64,000 nt of DNA from contig BSQZ01000006.1 in the NCBI GenBank assembly GCA_033239005.1, positions 10,609,162-10,673,161 on the forward strand, given 5' to 3'. The stretch is from Lamellibrachia satsuma (Eukaryota; Annelida; Polychaeta; Sabellida; Siboglinidae). Shown here piece after piece: positions 1 through 27,803 of this stretch. The stretch's first letter is position 1; every line of letters begins with the position of its first letter. The notes beneath the pieces are model-generated. The model was given only the letters and a program-made list of their open reading frames with translations, was not told the origin of the DNA and did no database searches. Position numbers and translations under genes: made by a program.

Positions 1-1689
1 CATAGGTGTGACGTCATAGTAATACTGCTGACGTTCTCTCGGGAACATTAGGCTTAGCTTAATGGTTCCTAGACGTCATAAAAGTGTGGAAACAGTACGG
101 GAATGCTTGTGTGCGTGGGTGCGTGTACTTATACGTGCGGGGTATTGTGGGCTTTCACGAAAAATACGGCAGCCTAATTAGCAAACGAAACAAAAGCATT
201 CTGACGTCATCACAATGGAGACAACGAGAGCTTCTGTCGTCTCCATTACAGGAAATGACAGGACCAACGTTTACAGAATCGTGTTACCTCTTACTCAGCC
301 ACAAATCTCCATACTAGAATGCCGTTCTAATATATTTTTAATACATGTTTTAATTGAGGGACTGACCGCATTTATGCGTCGGTTAATTGGTCGATTATCA
401 CACATATTAATACGAAGATTTTGTTGCGCCAAAACCATCGGGAACCCGAGCTGAAATACGCTTCAAAAGGTTAATTGGGAACTCTGTCAAAGTATTGCGG
501 ATATGTGGTTGAACCACTTCCGACGTTCTCGGAAAACAATCGTCTTCGTAAACAACTGACAAATGCCAGCAATTTTTTTACATTTAAGATAAGACGGCTT
601 CGAGAAAACTGACAAGACTGTCTTATTGACATTTAAAGCATATTTATTCTATATCACGTTTGACAGTTGGTTAAGATGTGACGTTTTTATCAGACCAAGG
701 TTAGCGCCAAATTGGCAGTGACATCGAGCTTAACTAGGCGATGTCTGTTGTATTTAACGATCTATCCACCTATCCGTTTTGCGCCATACTAGACAACTGA
801 AATCCGCTACTGCAATTTATTTAGTCCAACGCAATTCCGGTTCGTACTTGCTCAACATCTAATAATTTCTGAATACAACAGTTTAATCTCGACAATAAGT
901 AACAACCAGTTTAATAAAAGAAAGAGTGGGCGTTTTTGGTTAAAATCATCGAAATCTACTTTGATCGTTAGGTGTAACTTGCGAAAGTGTGAATAACTGT
1001 GTATTATAATATTTATACTGAGAAGGCCATGTTTGCCTTCCTTCGCCGAAGTTTGATTGGACCGAGTCATGACAGCCGATTATAGTTGCATGACAACATA
1101 AATGTGGTATAATTCGCTTTACACTGTAGATGATGCTTACCTGTTTCAATAATCTTACACATGTTTTTATCAATTGTTATATTAAGTGTACTTTTATTGT
1201 ATATGTACCAGATATGAATAGAAACCGTACTACACAATAAAAAATTCAATAAATACCTACTTACTAACTCTTTGGACACATGTTATGCATGCAATGTTTA
1301 GGTAATCATTAGGTCATTTGCACATTACAGTATCACGATTATCAATATTTAACGGATCACAACGACAATGTGCGAAAGAGTCACGATTACGTATGTCACA
1401 TATAATTGACACATCATTAATTTGGGACACATTTGCTGCGGTAAACTCAGCGCACGTTTGCAGACCGAGTATTTACTCCGTAAGCTGTGACACGTATCGT
1501 TCTTGTAGTCTTAGCCAGAATTACAGTGCCGAATTTAGGACAGGGCAAATTGGGCGGTTGCCCAGGGGCCTCCACAAAATAATAAAAAATGTTATGAGGG
1601 CCTCCATAAAATTTTTCGGGCCATGCTCCCCTGGCTTTGGTATCAACACATTTACATGAATAACCTATTGTGCCACTATGTGATAGTGT
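1..1689. other. No gene recognised
   Basis: I see no coding segment, RNA gene or tandem repeat here. The sequence is AT-leaning single-copy-looking DNA. Short open frames have no recognisable domain and no splice context. Confidence 0.5.
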
Positions 1690-2759
1690 GACAATTGATT
1701 TAACAAGATTTAACAAGATTTGCCATCCAAGCCAAAGGCCCAGATGGCAAGTGAACAAGGAAGCCATTGGCTTATCGAGAGTCCAACAATGTTCATCTAC
1801 TTATAACCCTCCCTCCTGAGATATGTGTCAACCTTGTTTTTAAACATATTCACGCTGCTAGCAGTTACACAATCTGTAGACAATTTGTTCCTTTCATTTA
1901 TTGTCCTCTGTGAGAACGAGTGCTTCCTGATGTCCAATCTACATTGATCCTTTACTAATTTTACCTCATGTCCTCTAGTTCTGCTATCCTTCTTGAGTGA
2001 GAAAAACATATTTCTATAAATATTTTCATACCCATTCAATATCTTAAAAACTTCAATCTGATCTCCTCTTAACCTCATTGTCTCTAGAGTCGTTAAACCA
2101 CATTCTTTCAGGCGTTCTTCATAACTAAGGTCTCTAAGTTCTGGAATCATTTTAGTTGCTCTCCTTTGTATGCGTTCAAGCGTATCTATATCCTTCTTAC
2201 GATATGGTCTCCATGCTTGTATACAGTATTCTAAATGAGGTCTAACTATTGCTTTATAAAGAAGTATAATTAACTTTGTTCCCTTGTATGTTATGTTTCT
2301 TCTAACCAATCCAAGAATTTGATTACCCTTTGAAGCTGCAATACCACACTGCTCTGAAACTTTCATATCAGTGCTTATTGTAACTCCTAAGTCCTTTTCT
2401 TTTACAGTAGTAACCAGAACAGTATCTCCCATTTTATAGTTTACATTCAAGTTCCCATGTCCTGTATGTAGGCATTTACATTTCCCAAAATTGAACAGCA
2501 TCTGCCATTTCTCAGACCATTTCACTAATCTGTCTAGATCGTTTTGTAAATGTTGTTTATCACCATCAGTATTAACCTTTCTAAACAGTTTTGTGTCATC
2601 CGCAAATTTCAGTACGTTACTTGTTATACTGTCGTCCAAGTCAGTGATATAAATTAAGAATAACATAGGTCCTAATACTGATCCTTGAGGTATCCCACTC
2701 AAAACTGATTTCCAATTTGAAACTTCTCCATCTACTACAACTCGTTGTCTTGACACACT
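1690..2759 (-). mobile_element. CR1/jockey-like non-LTR retrotransposon, 5'-truncated
   Basis: This is the 3' part of a LINE-type element on the minus strand: the open reverse-transcriptase segment plus a short 3' untranslated tail. The tail ends at about 1690 in tandem copies of a 10-bp motif (TTGTTAAATC on the element strand). Short 3' repeats of this kind are typical of CR1-type LINEs, which lack a poly(A) tail. The 5' part, with the endonuclease and first reading frame, is missing. Related copies or tails lie at 12716-13290 (minus), 23676-23779 (plus) and 52956-53770 (minus). Family placement (CR1, jockey or a relative) is an inference. Confidence 0.85.
1797..2756 (-). pseudogene. Reverse transcriptase C-terminal half (non-LTR)
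   Basis: This 319-codon open frame encodes the palm and thumb of a non-LTR reverse transcriptase, the enzyme that copies element RNA at a nicked target. Visible marks are the motif SGIPQGSVLGPMLFLIYI near residue 20, the catalytic FADDTK motif near residue 51 and the LGV motif near residue 122. The C-terminal half has the CR1/jockey-like pattern RPHLEYCIQAW followed by RIQRRATKMIPEL. The frame starts inside the domain, so the upstream fingers and the endonuclease are absent and it cannot be autonomous. It has no internal stop or frameshift, which suggests a fairly recent insertion compared with the broken copy at 52956-53770. The first Met is just an internal codon. Confidence 0.9.
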
Positions 2760-4020
2760 AATGGGTGACTATGTTATGTGATTTACGTACTCGAATGTAA
2801 CCAACACTTAAAACATATTTTATACAGACTTGCTCAACCGTTATTTGCAGACCGACAGCATAGTCCTTGATTTTAACAAATACGCCTTTTAGGTCTTTCG
2901 AGGTCACCAGCTGGCAGAATTTCAGTTAAACTTGAGGCTACAGAAAACGATAACGGTTTCGTTGTTTGTTGAACAACTTGTGTCGTATCTGTCATTGTTA
3001 TTCGTCGCCAGACATTTTGAGTTGTCGTAGGAGGAGGGAGAACTATTGTGATAGGATGACCGGTCAATCACTGCCCAGGGGCCCACACAGTCATAAATCC
3101 GGCCATGGCTAGAAAACTCGATTGTCAAGGTATATACGAGTTTACATTTCGTATGTTCACGTTTATTGAGCGTAAAATCAAGGTAACGTACTTAGGCTAT
3201 GACACAATGTCACACAGCTGTGTCAAAGCATGGTTTCTATTCAACTGTGTCGATGTTCACCAGGCGAATATTGAAACTGTAATTAATTAATCATGCTACG
3301 GTGACATAACAAAATTAGAGTTCGCTTAAATAGCTGCCAACGCATTTCATTTTGCCCATCGCGAATCAAGTTTGCTGATGTTAAAATATATATGTAACGT
3401 ATGAATACGCACAGTCGGTTTAGTAAAAGAGTGCGTACTATTGTTTAAATCATCGACATAATTGACTTTGGTCCTTATACTGGGTAACTCGCGAAACTAT
3501 GAATAGCATGTTACAGTGTAAGGACGGGCCACACAGCCTTTGCCCTTTTTTGCCGAATTAATGTAATAGTTTCTCCGATGATTTCATCAAAACTAAATAA
3601 TACATTTGCACAAACGAGCTAGCATGTCGTAGTGGAAACGTTCGATTTTTTTGCGAAATGAATCTGAAACGAGAGACGCGAAAAATCAAATTACGAAGAC
3701 AGCCTTAAAAGAAATTAGGAACAACGCGAGATCGGATCGATGTGACAGTTTGCCAATGCTATCAACGTTATCATTTCAATATTTGCCATGTGGACTTACA
3801 AACCAGCGCACGTGTCAGCTTCAACTGCCCACGCGTGCGCTTGCTTACTCAAGCGGTCACTCACGCATGCGCGCACACATTTCCTCTATTAGGGATAGCT
3901 CAGCCAACTCTTCGTTACTGTCTAGAATTGAATAATCTGATAGCTCGGATACTGCTGCTCTGGCAGCCGGTCCTTCATTGATTCCATTTCGTGTAAAGTA
4001 ATCGCAGGCGAACAGAAATA
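2760..4020. other. No gene recognised
   Basis: Nothing supportable was found: no domain, no convincing splice-bounded frame, no tandem repeat. Confidence 0.4.
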
Positions 4021-4029
4021 ATGACAATA

Positions 4030-4144
<115 letters not shown>

Positions 4145-6148
4145 TGTGGTGTATTGACGAACAGCTAGTCTCTCTTGACGTATTCATGTGCCTCCCGTCA
4201 TGAATGCCAATATGGCAGCTCGCAAAACTCTCACAAAACAAACCTCTCCAGGAAAGCAACCAGCATCGCCGAAACGACTGGAAGGACAACTGCAGAACTT
4301 CCACCTCAAACCCCTGGAATGAATACGAAAACTTTAACCCTAATCCTAACCCTGGGTAACCTTTGACCTCGTTGCGCAACGTCTAAAACTATTTTTAGGG
4401 CCTGTAGCTGTAGACACCTTAGTTTTAAGGCAAAATGCATCAAACGAAAGGTGAGCACAGACATTTCAAAAAACGTTTTTTATTGAAACACACTAATAGG
4501 GAGCTTTTTGTTTTGCTACCCGAATGCCAGACCGGACGGCCTGAAACATAGACTTCACGACGTGGACGAAATAATTATATTCGTTCCTTTGCACACAAGA
4601 TTGTGTTTGGCACATTTAGGTAATAGGTAAACTGCTGAAGTGCTTAAACGACCTACGTATTAATGTTGTCATCCATGACCTAAACCCGAGGAACAGCGAA
4701 TGTACGCGAGTGTGTGTCAGCGTGAGTGCATGGCAAAAAGGCAAGTAGCTTGAGAACTAACATATTATTGGTTGACCTGTTGACCAATTCTTGCACAGAC
4801 GAGATGTACTACCAATATTTAGATTTTATTTTAAATTGATGAATATACACATATTTCTGCAGCACTATGTACTATGTCATAGTTGTATTACTAATGGTTT
4901 TATTGCAGACGTTCTTGTAATACATGCAGCGTAACCGTGCGATACGTATTTGATACTCGATGTCTAAGGCAGTGAAGAAAGCAACATCATTGAGAGTGGG
5001 TCGAGTTTGTATAACGGTCGTTGCTCCTTACAATGAACCAAGACATGTTGGATGACATTTCTAGTATTACCACATAGTTACATCATTAACCATTCCCTTA
5101 TAATTGTGCTAACGTGTTCTGGTTATTTCTATGAATATTACTCAAAAGGCACATTATAATTTGGTGTCATCACTCGTATCAATCCACAACAATACCAAAC
5201 ACCACGCCTAACGACGCGCAGAGCAGCGCCATCTTGGATGACGTCAACGCGATTTCACGAAGGAACTCACACGACTTAAACAGCTATTCCTGTTCTCCCG
5301 CACTTTCTCGAAGCGGGTGCAGTAAATACAACAGTGGGGGTTTGTTATCAAATTCTTCAGTATTACATTTCAAAGTTAAACTGGCAGTAACGTTGAACAA
5401 ACACGTAAAATAAGGTGGGCCAAAACGCCTGTTGTGAGGCAAGTTGACTAATGTGTTCAGTGGCGTTACTGGCGATCGCGTGGTTCACTACTGTATATCA
5501 ACGGACTGTTCGTGCCGGTATTGTATTGTGATTTGGACGACGTATCCCAGTATAATTAGGTACGGGAATGTTCGCTACCACGAGTGTTTTGTCTCGCCTT
5601 ACTCTATGTGACTTCCTAGAAATGATCTCTATAGTATTTACATCATACGCCTTTTTAAAGGCAAATGTCTACATTAGCAAATGTCTACAAATTTCCGCCT
5701 TACCGGCTTCTTTAACGCATGGCTTGTTTACGTAAGGAAAATACATAGATTTTTTTCAGGGAGTTGTACATGTGTTGGAATTCAGTAGACTGTGCATCCA
5801 CGTGATGTGCATGCGTGCGTCCGTGTGCATGGTACAGTAATAAAAGGAAATAAATAAATAACGCTTATTTGTTAGTGTGCTTGTGCGTGTATGGTACTTT
5901 ATATTGTTGTTAAGCTTCTTATTTCCAGCCAATTTTCACTGCAAGTCTGAATAATTAAATTGCTCATTGACAACGCATAAAGTTTACCCCGCGACAAAAG
6001 GCATCGTTAGATCGATTGTCAGGTTCACTGACATTTCTACAAGTCCGAGAACGGTTTTTAACGTTTCTCAAAGTTCGGTCAATGGAAACACGTGACGAAC
6101 GACGCTGCGGATCGAGCCATCCACATGAGTGATTACATAATTCCCATG
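4145..6148. other. 3' flank of the RASD gene, no separate gene seen
   Basis: This region lies downstream of the RASD stop codon on the minus strand and may hold its 3' untranslated region. Candidate AATAAA signals on the minus strand are distant (near 4480 and 4825), so the end of the transcript cannot be placed. Confidence 0.35.
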
Positions 6149-20911
<14,763 letters not shown>

Positions 20912-22745
20912 TGTCTAGGCGCGACTGAAACTCCGTCTTCCACTGGTATCCATTTTTACAGCGATATCAAGGTCGATGGTTGGCGTTTATGTGTCACTTT
21001 CACAAATATGGATCTCCCGAATACCCTGGATGCGTCATTGAATCCATCTGCTAAACGAGATAAGCTATTTTTTAATTGCAGCAACGAATGACCCTTATTC
21101 AGAGCTGCGGCAACATACGTTCAATCAAAATTACAAGTGTAGCACTTAATGGCGATTTCTCATTGTCGGTGCTCGTACAGCTCGCGAGTACTAAACAAGT
21201 GGCAACATGTGCTGGTGTATTTTTTTCAGCGACGCTAACGTCAATTGACAACATATAATTATCAGAACTCGTCTGCGACGTCGAAACGAAACTGTATTGG
21301 TGTTACCTGCGACACATTCCTTCACCGCATAACGTAGGACCGACGCGTTGGAACGAGTTTCGTTAAGTGTGTAGCTTGTCTTGTAGGAGCTTTATGTAGT
21401 CGGAACAGTAGACTACACAACCAAGACGACAGTTGATTGTCTTGCTCACAGCATCAGGAATGACGCGAACGATTGCGGGGTCAATATAAGATGAGACGTG
21501 ACATGCGATGTCTTATTGCGGTGACATTAACCTTGATGTCCAATCGGATGACATAAAATAGAACAACTTTGACGTCTTGACGTTGAACGTGATAGCGGCG
21601 ACATTTTACACAATGACATAAATGATAAACAAGGATAAGCAGCCTCCCTCGTCAGTCGTAACAACCATTGGTCACACATTGTGACTTCTTTCTATTGTTT
21701 TGTTAGCGCCTGACATAATTACCGCACCATCCATCGTTGCTGTTGGCGTGTCTGGTGTTTCAACTCCCTGACAAGTCTAGCAATTTCTGTCTGATGTTTA
21801 AATTCCTTAACAAGTGTAGCAACGAGTTCCGTTTAACTAGCTAATCCCCATGCACAAGGAAGACATGATGGCCATCGACCATCAGTGGTTTCAACATAAC
21901 GTGCAAGATCCGGTGAGTTTTGACGGCTAAACGCAATCTGCTCACTCCAATGCAAGCGCCAGCAGTAAGCGAGACGTCTTCGCGGTGTCTGTAGAACAGA
22001 CCCAGCATCGCCAACGTGTGGGGGAGTTCTCTCCGTAGTCACCAACAACAAACGCCGGCGCGCAAGTGTCGCTTAGCCGCTACGAGCTAAGACTTGTGGC
22101 GACTGTCACATGCGGTTGATCGAGCGCTAATTCGGCCTGTCAGGTTGACCACTAACATGCGTTCGTACTGGGACGGACCATTCGTCGAAATGGACATCGC
22201 TAGCGGTCGGTCGCCAGCAATCGATACAGCGCACACCACTAGACGTGTCGACAGTGTCCACAAGCGGAGGCTCGGGCGGTGTCCGGCGATACAGATTGTA
22301 ATCGCGACCCCGGGGGGGGGGGGGGGGTGTGTGTACTGCAATACCAAAACGGTGGGGGTGTGCCACCAGAGCCCCATGGAGCACATAGAGAGAGAGAAAT
22401 CAAGAAATTTAGGGTCACCAAGAGAGAATTATTGAACAATTTATCTAATATCTATAAGTGTAAGGTAAGCCCGGGCGGAACGTTTTCATTGGGAAATTTC
22501 CTCTTCGGTGAAAGAGAGAATTATCAGATTTAAATGGGGCACAAAGAGAGAAAACAATTTTTTTTCGGACAGAGAGAGAAAATGGCAAAAAACAGGGGCA
22601 TTTGCGCAGCACATACATGTATACCTCAATATAGGGAGTACTCCCCCCCGGGTCGCGACCTATCACGTAGTGTAATATTATTGTACATTTCTCAGAACCT
22701 TTTGCTCTCCCGATTCTTTTATCATATCTCGAAGGTTTTTATTTA
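20912..22745. other. Upstream flank of RASD, no gene recognised
   Basis: This likely holds the RASD promoter and 5' untranslated region on the minus strand, but no TATA box or other element can be fixed. A G homopolymer of about 17 bases sits near 22311-22327. Open frames here have no recognisable domain. Confidence 0.4.
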
Positions 22746-23058
22746 CTGTAGGGCTTTCGCAATCTTGTCAAGGTGGCTTCATCAGAACCGGACACCAAAG
22801 AAGCGGTATGGATGCGGAAGACATACGCAGCCATCAACCAGGATGACGAGAACTACGAACACACGTCTACAATGACGTCATCCTACAAGGACGTCATCGT
22901 CATTAACACTGATCATAGATATATAGCACTCTCATTACTAGATATATATAATTATGGCTTACCCATGTGGACTCGAGTTGGCTATCTACTCGGGTTATTA
23001 TGGTATCTATCTATGGTACTAATGAAGACGTTTTGGCAAGATTGCGAAAGCTCTACAG
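22746..23058 (+). mobile_element. Penelope-like element 3' fragment with inverted ends
   Basis: A short coding relic (22771-22860) reads TKEAVWMRKTYAAINQDDENY. This resembles the EAI-x-IR-...-NRDEG-Y-x-L-S-H end of Penelope-like GIY-YIG endonucleases. It is flanked by inverted arms of about 40 bp (22746-22786 and 23018-23058) sharing CTTTCGCAATCTTG. Each arm carries, in the outward sense, a CTGATGA or CTAATGA box followed about 20 bases later by GAAA. Confidence 0.6.
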
Positions 23059-23675
23059 GTGAATAGAAATCTTTCGGATATGACAAAAGAGCTGTTTAAT
23101 CAAGTAATGTAATATCGTGAGTGTTAAATATATTTGGCCTGTGGAAAACTGACTGAATTACACACCAATAGTACATACTGACTGTTTCATTATTAGCAAA
23201 GGAAAGTGCATGTTTGGCCCATATAGATGACAACAGACTTTCTAAGCAAATTCTGTCTTCTCAATCAGCGAGTGGAGATAGGAGGAAAGTGCAAGTAATG
23301 GTTGCGTAGACGAGTACATGAACCCAAAGATTCTTCCGATGTTAAATAAATGACGCATTTTGTTTCCAGCGAGCCACGTGTTCATGGTTGTTCTATAATC
23401 TAGTCTAACAGAACATAATTTATGCCCCACGATATATATTTGTCACTGCTGTCGCCAGGTAGTTACTTCCGACTGCATGGTTCTGGCGACGCCGTTGAAC
23501 TAGTAACACAAAAAGATCACCACGCGAAAAGGCTTATCCAACTGTTCACAGTATTATAAATATAAAACTGCCAACAAAGAACGCATTGAATGTTCTCTTG
23601 TAACTTCGCAACTCATGACCCAATGTGTTAGGGTAAGATGGGGCAAGACGCCCTATGCGAGAAATTGCCATCCCT

Positions 23676-23779
23676 CTCTATAAGTAGATGAACATTGTTG
23701 GACTCTCGATAAGCCAATGGCTTCCTTGTCCACTTGCCATCTGGGCCTTTGGCTTGGATGGCAAATCTTGTTAAATCTC
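23676..23779 (+). mobile_element. CR1-like retroelement 3' tail fragment
   Basis: About 100 bp of the same 3' tail as the element at 1690, here on the plus strand. It ends with one copy of the terminal TTGTTAAATC motif. No coding sequence remains. Confidence 0.85.
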
Positions 23780-24884
23780 TCCATCTAACCATATCGGCCG
23801 AAAGAGGGACGCCGTGCCTCACCCTACCCTACTGCCATTTCTTTCACATTGGCACATTATGTGTATAACATTTTGGAAACAATACTCGATGTCAACGGAC
23901 TCCAACTATTAGCGTGATCTGCCTCTAAGATCGGTCAGAGGACAAATATATGTTGAGCAAAGCTTGTTTCTTGCAAAGAAACATGGAAGTGCTGAAACAC
24001 AATCACATAAAATAGCCTCGATTATCCAGGCTCCGCGCTGTGGCGCCACCGCTTGTCGCACACGTCATCGCCTGGATACAATGTGTACTTTTCATTGTGA
24101 CGGAAATTATGTATTCACCCACGTTCTGGTTGCATGCACAATTAGCTCATTACGATGTTTATCGGTTTATACGATGCAATTCGAATCAACTTTAAACGCC
24201 TCTGCGGCCAAACTCTCTTCTCGGCGAATGCGTGCGTGCGTACGTGGGTGCGTGCCCGCATCAAACATATGATGAGAGAATACACAATCTATCGCGGTTT
24301 CGAAACGTTAGAATATATTAATTCTGTCTTCGGGTCGACATATTGTGACTTTCGATACCACGAGTTCCATCTGCTTTCCATTTCATAATGGAAACATTAT
24401 CGCCATCTATCAGATAGCTACTGCACTGTTGTGTGTGCCAATCGTTTATTCGCTAGGGGGCGTGTCCTTTTGTTCCTAACTGGCTCTCACGGAGGAGAAA
24501 CTAAACGAATTTGTTGGGCGTACTGTTTAGTATTTTACAACTAAGATAGAAACCTGTGAAAAAGTTTGGTCATGATAAATTTAGATGCTATTTTCAACAC
24601 CCTGGTTAATTCTACCATCTGATAACACCAACTATGCATTATTGGCAGTCAGACGTAATCATACTGCAATATAACTTAGCAATAATAGCATTACAAGACA
24701 CAACTTCAATGTCACAATAAGAAAAAGTAACGCTTAATAATTAATCTGAAGAATCACTTTGTCTTCATGAATTACTCGTCACAAGATCAATACACCAACA
24801 TCATTTTCATGTTTTAATACTAGTACAGGCTTCGGTAAAATACGCATACAACTGTATAATAATAACAACGTGGTAAACCGACTG
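23780..24884. other. Intergenic, no gene recognised
   Basis: Nothing supportable was found. Confidence 0.4.
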
Positions 24885-25640
24885 TGACACTTATGGCCAC
24901 GTCAAATTTATGTCCAGATGACACTGACAGTGACACTTATGTTCACGTCAAACTTTTGTTCAGATGACAGTGATACTTATGTCCACATCAAACTTATGTC
25001 CAAATGACACTGACACTTATGTCCATATCAAACTTACGTCCAGGTGACACTGACAGTAACACTTATGCGCTCATCAAACTAATGTCCAGGTGACACTGAC
25101 ACTTATGTCCACGTCTAACTAATGTCCAGATGACACTGACAGTGACACTTATGTCCACTTCAAACTTACATCCAGATGCTACTGACGGTGACACTATGTC
25201 CACATCAACCTTATGTCCAGCTGACACTGATGTCGAAGTCAAACTTATGTCCAGGTGACACTAACAGTAACACTTATGCCCTCATCAAACTTATGTCCAG
25301 GTGACACTGACACTTATGTCCACGTCTAACCAATGTCCAGATGCTACTGACGGTGACACTATGTCCACATCAAACTTATGTCCAGGTGACACTGACACTT
25401 GTATCCACGTCTAACTAATGTCCAGATGACACAGACACTTATGTCCACTTCAAACTTACATCCTGGTGCTACTGACGGTGACACTATGTCCACATCAAAC
25501 TTATGTCCAGCTGACATTGACACTTATGTCCACATCAAACATATCCAGGTGATACCCACTGTGACAATTATGTCCACATCAAACTTATGTCCAGCTGACA
25601 CTGATGTCCAGGTGACACCCACTCTGACATGTATGTCCAC
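24885..25640. repeat. Degenerate minisatellite, about 40-46 bp unit
   Basis: Many diverged copies of a unit containing ACTTATGTCCACATCAAACT and TATGTCCAGATGACACTGAC. Unit length varies by indels, indicating an older array than its 70-bp neighbour. Confidence 0.88.
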
Positions 25641-25660
25641 CACAAACCTGCAGAAATTCA

Positions 25661-26089
25661 ACAGTGTTCATTTCTGTTGTTGCAATCCCTTTACCACACT
25701 GACCTGTCTCACAGCCTACTTGCCACAATACAAGTGTTCATTTCTGTTGTTGCAATCCCTTTACCACACTGACCTGTCTCACAGCCTACTTGCCACAATA
25801 CAAGTGTTCATTTCTGTTGTTGCAATCCCTTTACCACACTGACCTGTCTCACAGCCTACTTGCCACAATACAAGTGTTCATTTCTGTTGTTGCAATCCCT
25901 TTACCACACTGACCTGTCTCACAGCCTACTTGCCACAATACAAGTGTTCATTTCTGTTGTTGCAATCCCTTTACCACACTGACCTGTCTCACAGCCTACT
26001 TGCCACAATACAAGTGTTCATTTCTGTTGTTGCAATCCCTTTACCACACTGACCTGTCTCACAGCCTACTTGCCACAATACAAGTGTTA
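25661..26089. repeat. 70-bp tandem repeat, about six copies
   Basis: About six practically identical 70-bp units starting CAAGTGTTCATTTCTGTTGT. The near identity contrasts with the decayed array immediately upstream. Open frames through it are by-products. Confidence 0.97.
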
Positions 26090-27165
26090 AGACACTTATT
26101 TGTCTGTGAACCTCGACAAGGGAACATGATGGCTACTGCCACAAGAGACACTTGTCCCTTCTCCTCCCCTCTCCTCTCTAATTCCCTTCTTTCCTTACCC
26201 ACCTGTAAAACTACGCTAATGTATAACCTATAAAACACAAGCTTACAATCAATTATGGTAAATATAAAAACGCTTTATGCGACTATATACATGACTATGA
26301 AGTATCGAACTAAACACCTACTACTAATCTCCATTATATGATACCTTCAACATTATACTTCTTTCCTTATAAGAACAAACCTCGTATTTTCATGTAATAA
26401 ATAATACGAGCCCAATAAATTTGTAGCAAGGGTATAATAATAATAACATTTACTTCCCTGCGCCAAATAGCAAGTAAATCAAGATAGCACAAATATTTTA
26501 TAGCTTTGGGGACGAAATATAACCTTCGCGATATTGTCTCTTAGAAACATTCTTGCTAAAGTGAATGCTGACTTATGACAAATGCACTAAAACCGCCATA
26601 AATATTATTATAAAGCTTCATTGTACACTGGGATTGTGTTAAATGCTTAACAATACTCCTCAGAAGCAAAATAAAATACAGTAGTCCCTCTGGTTATAGG
26701 CTCTCTCGCCAAACAAGGCTTTCTCATGATAATCCCCCATGAGAGGCCACCTGTCTGATAAGGCCATTGTACCTTTGCAGAAGGGGCGGTCATATAAAAG
26801 GGGGACTACTGTATCGCTTACTTGCAGAGTTTTGGCACATTTCATATTAAACAATGGCAGCCGCGTTTTGGCCCTATCTAGAAGGTTGACATCCCTATAT
26901 AAAGAACACCTATCATGCTACATGTTGCTTCATAATAAACTATTGGCTTCATGCATTGCCTGCAGGCTCTGCCAACTTCTGAAGATAACCACTGTAGCTA
27001 AATCTAAAGCTACATCCATCCAACATTAACAAACTTCCTAGTTTTTGCTATGTATAATACATTAACTTGCACTCAATCAATACTGAAGTGAAGTCCTCCT
27101 TTTGCGATTCCTCTTGGCACAACCCTTATGGCCAACCTAAGGAGCTCGTAAAGCTACTGTTGACC
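26090..27165. other. Intergenic, no gene recognised
   Basis: AT-rich, without domain or repeat structure that I can support. Confidence 0.4.
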
Positions 27166-27649
27166 TTAAAGGGAATGTACAACCATTTTCGTTGCTTAAC
27201 CGAACAACTGTTTTACAGAGCATTGCCACTGAGGTTGAGACATTGCAATACTGAATTTATTGGTATCTATAACTTCTTTGTTGTTTAAAAATAATATCCA
27301 TACAAAACGTATTACTGTAATGATCTTTCATGTGTTAATATTGTAGAATACACGGTTTGTCGATAATATAAAATGTCAGTTTTACGACATAATATACAGA
27401 CAAATAAATCTTTACTTTTGAAGGTAAAATATAACGTTTTTCATCGCGTGATATATAGGTCTGTCAAACTCACGTTTGTTAAAATTTCTGACGGTAAATA
27501 TACTACAGAAATAACAACTGAAACATAAAGAATAACATCATTGATTTAAATGAACTTTGAGGTTGAAAAAATTTAGAGAATTGGGGCATTTTAATTATAA
27601 AAAATTCTGTAACAGTTGATTAATAAAAATGACTGTACTTTCCCTTTAA
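27166..27649. mobile_element. TTAA-flanked inverted-repeat element, copy 1
   Basis: The 484-bp element begins TTAAAGGGAATGTACA and ends with the near-inverse TGTACTTTCCCTTTAA. TTAA at both ends fits a TTAA target site, as used by piggyBac and Kolobok transposons. It has no transposase, so it is a non-autonomous element. A second copy is at 29891-30712. Confidence 0.75.
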
Positions 27650-27750
27650 TTAGTGCAACACTGCAGTATTTAAACTAGGCCGCGTTCACAGGAAGCAATC
27701 TGCATTGTTGGCAGTTGGCGATGATTTGAGTTGTTTCTTCTGCGGTCATT

Positions 27751-27803
27751 TCACTGTTTCCCATGGTGGACCTTGTGTCCACTTCGGCTGTGGTGACGTT
27801 TCC
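27751..27803 (-). CDS. SPOCK: Testican terminal exon, frame uncertain
   Basis: A strong acceptor, catccctttcag, opens this exon. Joined in the phase set by exon 10, it adds 16 mostly basic, His-rich residues and stops at 27751. In a different phase the same exon is open for 44 codons down to 27675 and looks more protein-like ([16 protein letters not shown]). That reading would need an undetected exon between 28525 and 27803. Neither version has the acidic tail of vertebrate testicans. Confidence 0.45.

Noticed and set aside
4333..4362. Interstitial telomere-like TTAACCCTAATCCTAACCC
   Set aside because: Only about three degenerate units; too short to claim a telomeric remnant.
24885..26089. 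CRISPR-like array
   Set aside because: Units are contiguous tandem repeats without unique spacers, in a eukaryotic genome.
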